NCBI GenBank assembly: GCA_947471105.1
Contig: CANIYB010000104.1
Span: forward strand, 1 to 7,771
Origin: Cytophagaceae bacterium
GTDB taxonomy: Bacteria > Bacteroidota > Bacteroidia > Cytophagales > Spirosomataceae
DNA length: 7,771 bases
Direction of reading: 5' to 3'
A model generated the notes under the pieces. The model did not search any database. It saw nothing but the letters and a program-made list of their open reading frames with translations, and was not told where the DNA came from. Position numbers and translations under genes: made by a program. Positions 1 to 6,290 of the stretch are shown here, piece after piece. The stretch's first letter is position 1, and every line of letters starts with the position of its first letter.

Positions 1-1
1 A

Positions 2-844
2 AATGATGGGAAAACCATTTTAGGTAAATTAGCCTCAAAAACAGAATCGACCCTAAGTATTTTAACCCAAAATTTAGGTCAGATTACCCTCGCTAAATCA
101 GCTATTAAATCGATAAAAATCATCGAGGAAAGTCAAATCAAAAATGGGCAATATCTTTTTCCTAACCCACACCCAACGCGTTATTTCTTTGGCCCATCCG
201 CCATACCACTTAAAAAAGGGGAGAAATATTTCCAAAACGCATACCTATTATCCAACAGCATGCAAATTGGCCTAAGTGACGAATTTTCAATTGGCGGCGG
301 TGTCGTTGTCCCATTCTTATTTTACATTACCCCAAAATTTGGAAAAAAAATAAGTGAAAACGTTCATGTGGGCGGTGGAATTTTGATAGCAAGTTCCCTT
401 ATTAGCAATTTAAATTTGGGCGTGGGAGTTGGATATGGATCCATCACATTAGGCTCCCATGAAAACAATGTGACGTTGAATGTTGGCTGGGGCGCTACTA
501 AAGGCGACTCGTATGACGCTGTGACCAACACGAGTAAAACCTCTTGGAGTTTTGCCAATAAACCCATGTTCACCTTTTCAGGCATGACACGAATTTCCCG
601 AAGGTGTATGTTGGTCAGCGAAAACTGGTTTTTCGCGGTCAATGAATATACCTATGATGACCAAATGAAAGCCAATGGCATTATGCAAGCTAACGGCGTC
701 AAAAGCAATTACAACGGTATCCTATCAGGAGGAGTAAGAATCATGTTGGAAAAAAGCTCCTTCGACTTTGGCATGTTAACTCCCATGGGGGCGAGCAGCT
801 CCTTCATGGGAATTCCATATATCGACTACGTAATTAAGTTTTAA
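2..844 (+). CDS. Probable beta-barrel-like envelope protein, conserved in Bacteroidota (5' end outside window)
   Basis: The reading frame is already open at base 2 and runs without a stop to TAA at 842-844, giving 280 visible residues; the true start is upstream of the window. The ATG at 260 is internal: the residues before it (PNPHPTRYFFGPSAIPLKKG, then YFQNAYLL) are well formed and match a pattern I recall from uncharacterised Bacteroidota proteins. The visible part opens with a short polar region, followed from about residue 60 by many alternating, Gly-rich strands (IGGGVVV, VHVGGGILIAS, LNLGVGVGYGSITLG, ILSGGVRIML) and ends in an aromatic residue (YVIKF). That layout suits an outer-membrane beta-barrel or similar beta-sheet protein. 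Its biochemical role is unknown to me. It converges on the phosphoesterase gene and overlaps it by four bases. Any signal peptide would lie outside the window. The coding call is firm; the barrel assignment is inference from strand pattern. Confidence 0.85.
   Translation, partial: NDGKTILGKLASKTESTLSILTQNLGQITLAKSAIKSIKIIEESQIKNGQYLFPNPHPTRYFFGPSAIPLKKGEKYFQNAYLLSNSMQIGLSDEFSIGGGVVVPFLFYITPKFGKKISENVHVGGGILIASSLISNLNLGVGVGYGSITLGSHENNVTLNVGWGATKGDSYDAVTNTSKTSWSFANKPMFTFSGMTRISRRCMLVSENWFFAVNEYTYDDQMKANGIMQANGVKSNYNGILSGGVRIMLEKSSFDFGMLTPMGASSSFMGIPYIDYVIKF
841..844. other. Shared palindromic TTAA: overlapping stop codons of two convergent genes
   Basis: The four bases TTAA carry the TAA stop of the left-edge gene (842-844 on +) and the TAA stop of the phosphoesterase gene (841-843 read on -). 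The two coding regions therefore overlap tail to tail by four bases. I see no GC-rich hairpin followed by a T-run on either side, so transcripts from the two strands probably read into each other's 3' ends or depend on termination inside coding sequence. Confidence 0.95.
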
Positions 845-1680
845 ATAGAATAAGTTAGTTCATTTTTCTTTATACTTGGATCCATCAAGTACGTTATAAC
901 CGTTCCACTATTTAAAAGCTCTACGACACGGAAACCCTTATGCGGCGTTCCCCAACTACCTCCTATGTGTGAGTCAAATAAGAAGGGTAATTTACCGATC
1001 ATTTGTACCCCGTCTTGATCATGCTCATGGCCATGAAAAACGGCACGGATATTGGGATATTTTTTAATCAATTCAAAAAACGCAGGGGTTTCTATCCCGT
1101 TCTTAGTCCACTTAGCTTGAGGAATGTGTAAAAACAAAAATATATTTTTACGTTTTTTATTGGCTTCCAATTGAGCTTCGAGCCATGCCAAATCAGGGGA
1201 AACATAGGTTCCCTGCTCATTAGATGTATCGCCCAACAAAACCAATGAGTTTTTAACCACCTTTTGATGATTCAAAGGCATGTTCCAAACTTGCTCCCAA
1301 TAGTCCGAAGAACATTTATCATGATTTCCTCTGGTCACAAAATAAGGAACTTTTAATCCGTCAATTTTTTGTTTTGCTTGAGCTAAAAACGATTTTTCAT
1401 CATGTACAATATCACCATTCATGACACAAAAATCTAAGGGATTTGAACCATGAAACAAATTAATTTTCTCAATAATTGTATCCATCATCGCCTCATAAGG
1501 CGTATTAGGTTGGCCATAATGGGCATCTGACGCAACCGCAAATCGCATCTTAACTTGATCCTTTAATGCGTCTACATCTTGTGCAGATATTGATTGAAAT
1601 CCTCCACCCATAAAAAATGCGGAAGCAAAGGAAATATTTTTTACAAAATGCCTACGAGAGATTTGATCTTGATTTTTCAT
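841..1680 (-). CDS. Tat-exported calcineurin-like metallophosphoesterase
   Basis: A 279-residue protein with a complete metallophosphoesterase motif set: DxH at D52/H54 (SDAHYG), GDxxxD at D90/D94 (NGDIVHD), GNHD at 118-121, a further His at H185 (FLHIPQ) and GHxH at 217-220 (GHEHD). These are the two-metal ligands and catalytic His/Asp of calcineurin-like phosphatases and class III phosphodiesterases such as CpdA. The N-terminus has a twin-arginine signal (SRRHFVK, residues 8-14), a hydrophobic stretch and a likely cleavage site after SISA (A33), so the enzyme should be folded and metal-loaded in the cytoplasm and then exported by Tat. The substrate is not readable from sequence: phosphomonoesters, phosphodiesters and phospholipids are all possible. 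It is the last gene of the operon. Its ATG lies two bases after the preceding gene's stop (TAATTATG on -), which suggests translational coupling. Enzyme class is firm; substrate is unknown. Confidence 0.9.
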   Translation of the reverse strand: MKNQDQISRRHFVKNISFASAFFMGGGFQSISAQDVDALKDQVKMRFAVASDAHYGQPNTPYEAMMDTIIEKINLFHGSNPLDFCVMNGDIVHDEKSFLAQAKQKIDGLKVPYFVTRGNHDKCSSDYWEQVWNMPLNHQKVVKNSLVLLGDTSNEQGTYVSPDLAWLEAQLEANKKRKNIFLFLHIPQAKWTKNGIETPAFFELIKKYPNIRAVFHGHEHDQDGVQMIGKLPFLFDSHIGGSWGTPHKGFRVVELLNSGTVITYLMDPSIKKNELTYSI

Positions 1681-1682
1681 AA

Positions 1683-3014
1683 TTAATTTTTCTTAAATAT
1701 AATGAATGGAACAGCAACCGAAGTTAAATAGACTGGATTTTGTGTTAATTTATCATTAAAACATTCCCATGGTGACCCATAACTCTCCCCTTTCCTAAAG
1801 TCTCCCTCCCGTAATTCTTGAATATATTCTTTGGCTAATTTTTGTGCTGATTGGAAATCTACATACGCGATGGCCTGACAAACCCAAGCTACCGGCGTTC
1901 CCCAATAGGCTCCATTTTGATAGGTATTAATGGGAACGACACTTTTTTCCCAAGCAGAGGTAACACTAAAGTCATCCGATTTAATGATATGTCGAATATT
2001 TCCTTTTTGAGATAGTTCGCCCTTAACATAAGCATCTCGTAAATATTGAGCTGCTTTTAACCGAGATTGCCCTGTTAAGACACCTAGGTTGATAGCCAGA
2101 GATGTAGCCCAAACATCTGCTTGGCCACTAATTCCCGTACTGGCACGAAGCATGCCTCCAGCATCTATAAATGTACGATTGATCGATATCTTTAAAATAT
2201 TTGCCTCTTGCTGATAATGTAAGGCCTTCGATTTATTCCCCATTTTACCATACATATAGGCCAATTGATTGGCTGCCTGATATTTTAAAAGGGAGGCATA
2301 ACATAATTTTCCTGTGATATAAATGGCATCTCGGAATCCAAAATCAACTCCCCTATTGCTCTCGTCAACCTGTACCAAATGAGATCGAGTATCGGAAGGT
2401 GGCATTTGATACGCCAACTCTAATCGATCGATTAATTTTACCCCGTTTATTTCTTTCGATAAAGTTGTCGTTTGCGAAAAAGATTTAACATAAAAATAGG
2501 CCATTTGAATGAAAAAAAACTGATCACAAAAGGGCGGTTGCATGCCCCATTTTTTTTCTCCTTGATTTTCAAAACTATAAGTTCCCGGAAAATAAATGGG
2601 CTTTCCATCATCGATTCGAATGTGATCGGCAATGGAACCTTTAGGAATGCTAGTACCCCATTTAGTTCTTATTAGGCTATCGGATTGTGTGTTCGCCGTT
2701 AAGTCCAACATATGCTTTTGCTCCTTTTCGGATACATATCCGGTCTCAATGGACATCGCATAATCGCGAATCCAAAAAGCTGGATAAGACGTTCTACCAC
2801 CGGGTCGAATCAAAACACCTTCGGTTTGGTTCGGCCCAAAGTCCTTCGAAATTTTTTGACCCGGATAAATTCGAGATGCTTCCATCACATCCTTGACCAT
2901 CTGTTCCAAAAACGTCAAATCATTGGCATCCAATATTTTTTTTTGCTGGCCATGAACAAGAGTACAAGGCAATAAAAGGATTGCAAAAAATAAAATGTGA
3001 ATTCTTGATTGCAT
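1683..3014 (-). CDS. Exported six-hairpin glycosidase-like protein, substrate unknown
   Basis: A 443-residue protein with a Sec signal peptide (hydrophobic residues 7-20, probable cleavage after VHG at 22). The Cys at 17 sits in LLPC, a poor lipobox, so I do not call it a lipoprotein. The mature part is mostly helical and carries aromatic, Gly-rich segments typical of (alpha/alpha)6-toroid carbohydrate enzymes: GGRTSYPAFWIRDYAMSIE (72-90), QADVWATSLAI (298-308), YQNGAYWGTPVAW (365-377) and SPWECFN (414-420). I recall such proteins annotated only as six-hairpin glycosidase superfamily. Asp84 in WIRDY and Glu417 in PWECF are candidate acid/base residues; this is inference by analogy. The protein is not clearly a member of a named GH family. 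The ATG directly follows the stop of the upstream hydrolase gene (TAAATG on -), so the two are very likely co-translated and act on the same or a related substrate in the periplasm or at the cell surface. Confidence 0.8.
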   Translation of the reverse strand: MQSRIHILFFAILLLPCTLVHGQQKKILDANDLTFLEQMVKDVMEASRIYPGQKISKDFGPNQTEGVLIRPGGRTSYPAFWIRDYAMSIETGYVSEKEQKHMLDLTANTQSDSLIRTKWGTSIPKGSIADHIRIDDGKPIYFPGTYSFENQGEKKWGMQPPFCDQFFFIQMAYFYVKSFSQTTTLSKEINGVKLIDRLELAYQMPPSDTRSHLVQVDESNRGVDFGFRDAIYITGKLCYASLLKYQAANQLAYMYGKMGNKSKALHYQQEANILKISINRTFIDAGGMLRASTGISGQADVWATSLAINLGVLTGQSRLKAAQYLRDAYVKGELSQKGNIRHIIKSDDFSVTSAWEKSVVPINTYQNGAYWGTPVAWVCQAIAYVDFQSAQKLAKEYIQELREGDFRKGESYGSPWECFNDKLTQNPVYLTSVAVPFIIFKKN

Positions 3015-5342
3015 TTATTTTTTCAATAACCAAATGTCAAAAACTTTGGAATGCTGACGCCAATTTAAATGTGATTCCTCCGGCTCATCAAACGTTACTT
3101 CAATTTTTCCATCACTGACATATTGAGGGCTCAATTGGAACTCCTTAAATTCCTCTAATCCTTTTTTATAAATCGTAGGCTCTATGCGAACACCATCTAC
3201 GCGCAACAATGCTTCTCCATAACCTGAAATCCGAATGGTATACATGGCTTTAGGGTCTAAATCAGCATAATCCAAACGAGGAAAATTTTGAAACAATTGA
3301 GAGGAAAGTCGGAGCCTACTCAAGCCATTATCTGCCCAAAGCACATCCGTTGCATCCTCAGTTCTCGTTTTAACCCTGGGACCTTTTGACAAATCAGAAA
3401 TATTATCATAAAAACTACCCGGACCTGGATTTTCCCATTTGGCAATCACTTCCAAACGTGCTAATTGATCCTTTTCATTGGTCATTTTTTTGATTTTTTC
3501 AAATTCATCCGCTAACCACCAACGATTATTCAAGGGATAATCTAGGAAATCTAAAATGGCTCCTCTTTCAGCGCCACTGGCCTGATATTTAGGAACAGAT
3601 GTTTGCATGCCGATCGACTTAAACAAAGCCTCACAATAGTCCACAACCTTTTGGCGTAATTCCGGACTTATAGGAGATTTATCCGCCTCATTAACCAGAT
3701 TTAATGCTGTTTCCATGGATTTTAGCACCCCGATTTCAGAGGCTTTTTCCAACACCGCATTGGCTTGACGCTCCAATTTTTGCTCATATAATTTGCGTCG
3801 CTTTACATAGGTGTCATAATAAGCACGCATGATTAATTGTTGCCAACGCCAGTTTAATTTGAGTCCTGGGTTTTGGTTTTCCAAATTTTTCCAAAAAGCC
3901 AAATTGGTTTCAATACCCCCATTTTCTTCCACGGGGCCGACCCAATTTCGCTCCAAAGCTAAGATTCCATCAGCGACCTGCTCAGAAATAGCATGCCCAA
4001 AAAACAATCGGGCATATTCAACCATCACATCTCGTACATCTTTGGTCGGATCCCAAGACATTTGGCTCCAAATAACCTTATTTACATCGTCATGCACCCC
4101 ATCGGAATAGGACAAAAAGCCATCGGTTAAAGGGGCAAAGCGATTGTGGATTTTGGCATAATAGGCGGGCTGAGGGTTTGAAACCTCACGACCTTCGGTT
4201 AAAGCAAAAGCTTGATCCCAATTTTCCGTAGGATATTGGCAGCGAACCGTATGCGTTAAATCGGGGTAATGTCGGTGCTTATATTGTTTAGGCAATCTGT
4301 AGCGTGTATTGGCCATATCAGGGCTACTGGGTCCTGAGACGACGCCGGTCAACCAATCCGGTTTATTTTTCTCAAGGTATTCATGGAAATAATTTACCTC
4401 TTCATCACTAAATCCCTGCAAGGATATCCACATGCCAGCCTCTGGATGGTATTTTTTTAATTCGGCCGAAATGGCTTTCAGGAATGGCATCACATGCTTA
4501 GGATGGTTGCTTCCTGGATCACCCCCAGGAAAAAAGACACCGTCTAATTTGGGGCATTTTTTGTAAAAATCAGCATGAAATTGCACCTCCTGCTTAAACT
4601 TAACTTCATCCGCTAAATCAATGTCAGCCGGCGTCCAAACCCAATAATCCAATCCATAATTCAAACATATTTGGCTTAATTTCAGATTCATTTCCTCCCT
4701 CGGAATTTTCATATGAGGTCCTGGAGGGCCATCCTGAAAGGGAATATTTTCAATGGCATTTGAACCAAATAAGGCTAAATCACGAATGTATTGCTCATAT
4801 TGTTTCTCATTCCAAGCATCCCATGAATTAGCTGTGTTCCGGTAACCCAATTGGTGCCCGCGAATCGAATACATTGGAGCCGATGTCATTTCATATTTTT
4901 TGTCGACCCAAATTTTATTTTTAGACAAATCCGCTTTTCGTAAAAATTCCCCTATTGCAAATAAAACGCCTCGGTCGTCTCCACCCATCAGCCATAGAAT
5001 CGGCCTGTTTGAATTAGCATCGACCGAAATGCAATAACCGTCTTTTTTAAATGCCGCATCATTTTTAGCTAATTTGGGCACTGTAACCCCATCTATATTT
5101 TGATCCGTTACAAGAACCAATGCAATCATCGGAGATAAATCCGATTGATTCTGAACGACTAAATTCAATTCGGTCCGCGCCTTTATCTCCTCCTGTAGCA
5201 CTCGAATATAGGTTTCTCGATGTGGTGATTTCAACGCTGAGGACACATGGATTTTGGCTTTCGAAAAATCAAGGACTTGAGCACTGCCAAACAAACTCAT
5301 GCCCAAGAAGAAAAGTAAAAAAGAGCTACATGTATTTTTCAT
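3015..5342 (-). CDS. Large exported glycoside-hydrolase-like protein with GH20/GH67-type N-terminal domain
   Basis: The protein has 775 residues from the ATG at 5340-5342. The open frame continues upstream to an ATG at 5408, but this start is preferred because it opens directly on a signal peptide (MKNTCSSFLLFF, cleavage after GSA at 21) and leaves a clean 19-base gap to the aldolase gene instead of a 47-base overlap. Residues about 22-150 resemble the alpha/beta domain preceding the barrel in GH20 and GH67 enzymes, with the GDDRGVLFAIGEFL signature near 121-134. A TIM-barrel-like region follows: IRGHQLGYR (160-168), FGSNAIE (192-198), WVWTPADIDL (234-243), LDGVFFPGGDPG (266-277), GMWISLQGF (303-311) and YSDGVHDDVNK (412-422). 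Next come a charged helical stretch (about 500-580) and a C-terminal beta-rich domain ending NWRQHSKVFDIWLLKK. The GGDP segment recalls the GGDE active site of GH20 but has Pro where the acid would be. Glycan-active function is likely; substrate and exact family are unknown. Confidence 0.8.
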   Translation of the reverse strand: MKNTCSSFLLFFLGMSLFGSAQVLDFSKAKIHVSSALKSPHRETYIRVLQEEIKARTELNLVVQNQSDLSPMIALVLVTDQNIDGVTVPKLAKNDAAFKKDGYCISVDANSNRPILWLMGGDDRGVLFAIGEFLRKADLSKNKIWVDKKYEMTSAPMYSIRGHQLGYRNTANSWDAWNEKQYEQYIRDLALFGSNAIENIPFQDGPPGPHMKIPREEMNLKLSQICLNYGLDYWVWTPADIDLADEVKFKQEVQFHADFYKKCPKLDGVFFPGGDPGSNHPKHVMPFLKAISAELKKYHPEAGMWISLQGFSDEEVNYFHEYLEKNKPDWLTGVVSGPSSPDMANTRYRLPKQYKHRHYPDLTHTVRCQYPTENWDQAFALTEGREVSNPQPAYYAKIHNRFAPLTDGFLSYSDGVHDDVNKVIWSQMSWDPTKDVRDVMVEYARLFFGHAISEQVADGILALERNWVGPVEENGGIETNLAFWKNLENQNPGLKLNWRWQQLIMRAYYDTYVKRRKLYEQKLERQANAVLEKASEIGVLKSMETALNLVNEADKSPISPELRQKVVDYCEALFKSIGMQTSVPKYQASGAERGAILDFLDYPLNNRWWLADEFEKIKKMTNEKDQLARLEVIAKWENPGPGSFYDNISDLSKGPRVKTRTEDATDVLWADNGLSRLRLSSQLFQNFPRLDYADLDPKAMYTIRISGYGEALLRVDGVRIEPTIYKKGLEEFKEFQLSPQYVSDGKIEVTFDEPEESHLNWRQHSKVFDIWLLKK

Positions 5343-5361
5343 AAATTGGAGAGTGATTGAA

Positions 5362-6195
5362 TTATATGCTTTCAGTGCTTGTATTAAGGTGTTGCTGATC
5401 ACCCACACATTTTTTGATTTGATTTAAATCGTTGTTTAATTGGTTTGCCGACAAATAGGCATCTGAACAATGAAGAATAATGTTTGCACCGGCTTTGGCC
5501 CATTCTACTTGTAAATCTAAGCTGTCACGATAGCCCGTATGTCCACCCACAGCGATCCCTTTTGATCTAGCATTTTTAATGATGCCACAACTCAAGTCCA
5601 AAAACGCCTTAGTCATATATTGCTCAGGCATATCAAAAGAGGTTGACAAATCATGTGGACCTATAATAAGGCCGTCGACGCCCGGACCATCTAAGGATTG
5701 AATGCTCGTAAATTCGTTCATGGATTCAACACCCTTTTGACTTTCTACATTTAAGATCAGCGTATTATTGCTATTATGCTTCATCAAATACTGTTTTAAT
5801 TCTTCTGATGGCTTTTCCTCTCCGTATAGAATACGCATCAGTTTTCGACCTTTCAAAGGCCTATATTTAACCGCACCTATCAACGCCATCACATCCTCAA
5901 TTTCCTCTACATAAGGAACTAAAATGGCAGATGCACCTGCGTCGAGCGCTTGCGTCGCTAAAAAAGGACTTGGTTCCAATATGCGGACTAAAGGATTGAC
6001 ACCTGCAGCTTTGAATGCTCGACACATCCAACTTAGCGTTTCGATATTATATTGAACATGTTCATTACAAAAAAATACAAAATCGAGCCCTAGACTAATG
6101 ACTGAATCAAACATTTTAGGAGAAGTAGATGAAATCTGAGTCCCATACACATTTTTACCCTCTCGAAGTGCGTTGCGGAAATTTATTCCTACCAT
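5362..6195 (-). CDS. HpcH/HpaI-family class II aldolase
   Basis: A 277-residue cytoplasmic protein with no signal peptide, slightly longer than the usual 250-265 residues. The family cleaves 2-keto-3-deoxy sugar acids or 4-hydroxy-2-oxo acids, normally giving pyruvate plus an aldehyde with a divalent metal. Visible landmarks are DFVFFCNEH (38-46, with His46 where the catalytic base of HpaI lies), PLVRI (Arg71, substrate carboxylate), LDAGASAILVPYVE (84-97), a metal-ligand Glu at 151 (NVESQKG) and a metal-ligand Asp at 182 (GVDGLIIGPHDLS). The loop usually reading near YPPxGxRG is replaced by YRPLKGRKL (111-119), and GEH is NEH, so its substrate may differ from E. coli HpaI or YfaU. It is the first gene of the four-gene operon and the only one whose product stays in the cytoplasm. 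Family membership is firm. The substrate is inferred only from context; 2-keto-3-deoxy acids derived from uronic acids or deoxysugars are candidates. Confidence 0.88.
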   Translation of the reverse strand: MVGINFRNALREGKNVYGTQISSTSPKMFDSVISLGLDFVFFCNEHVQYNIETLSWMCRAFKAAGVNPLVRILEPSPFLATQALDAGASAILVPYVEEIEDVMALIGAVKYRPLKGRKLMRILYGEEKPSEELKQYLMKHNSNNTLILNVESQKGVESMNEFTSIQSLDGPGVDGLIIGPHDLSTSFDMPEQYMTKAFLDLSCGIIKNARSKGIAVGGHTGYRDSLDLQVEWAKAGANIILHCSDAYLSANQLNNDLNQIKKCVGDQQHLNTSTESI

Positions 6196-6237
6196 TGATT
6201 ATTAGGTTTAGTATTTTATATTTAAGACAAGATGACT

Positions 6238-6269
6238 CAAAGCTATAAAATTTCTCTAAATTTATACAA
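6238..6269 (-). promoter_or_regulatory. Candidate Bacteroidota-type promoter for the aldolase operon
   Basis: Read on the minus strand, 6245-6238 is TAGCTTTG, an exact match to the Bacteroidota -7 consensus TAnnTTTG. A TTG at 6269-6267 lies 21 bases upstream of it, within the spacing range reported for -33 TTG elements in this phylum. Transcription would start near 6231-6232, giving a leader of about 36 bases before the aldolase ATG at 6195. The region is very AT-rich, so chance matches are possible. For the divergent helicase I find only near-matches, TAAATTTA at 6257-6264 and TAGGTTTA at 6203-6210, neither with a convincing -33 partner. Confidence 0.45.
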
Positions 6270-6290
6270 TACATTAACAAATCAAGGATT

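Larger units (their letters stand above)
841..6195 (-). other. Predicted four-gene operon: aldolase, two glycosidase-like proteins, metallophosphoesterase
   Basis: All four genes lie on the minus strand with junctions of 19, 0 and 2 bases, and no promoter-sized or terminator-sized gap separates them. A single transcript from the 6196-6290 region is the simplest reading. Three of the four products are exported, two by Sec and one by Tat, while the first is cytoplasmic. The order suggests processing of an external sugar compound linked to intracellular cleavage of a keto-acid. That function is inference; no transporter, SusC/SusD pair or regulator is encoded within the unit. Confidence 0.75.

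Noticed and set aside
364..642. Minus-strand open frame inside the left-edge gene
   Set aside because: It lies wholly antisense to a coding region with clear protein-level structure, and its translation has no domain or signal pattern.
260..844. A complete 194-residue gene starting at the ATG at 260
   Set aside because: The same frame is open back to the window edge and encodes family-like sequence before that Met, so 260 is an internal codon of a larger gene cut by the window.
841..900. Intrinsic terminator at the left convergent junction
   Set aside because: No stable GC-rich stem followed by a T-run could be found on either strand.
2447..2975. Several short open frames on both strands within the six-hairpin gene
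   Set aside because: All are out-of-frame or antisense readings of a well-supported gene, with no recognisable products.
3002..3030. Lipoprotein assignment for the six-hairpin protein because of a Cys near the end of its signal peptide (LLPC)
   Set aside because: Pro at the position before Cys does not fit a lipobox, and a normal signal peptidase I site (VHG before Gln) lies just after it.
3829..4110. Plus-strand 93-codon open frame inside the large hydrolase gene
   Set aside because: It is antisense to the barrel region of the hydrolase and has no recognisable product.
5340..5408. Longer start (ATG at 5408) for the large hydrolase, adding 22 residues
   Set aside because: The added residues are not signal-like and would push the hydrophobic core away from the N-terminus. 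They would also create a 47-base overlap with the aldolase gene. The ATG at 5342 opens directly on a proper signal peptide.
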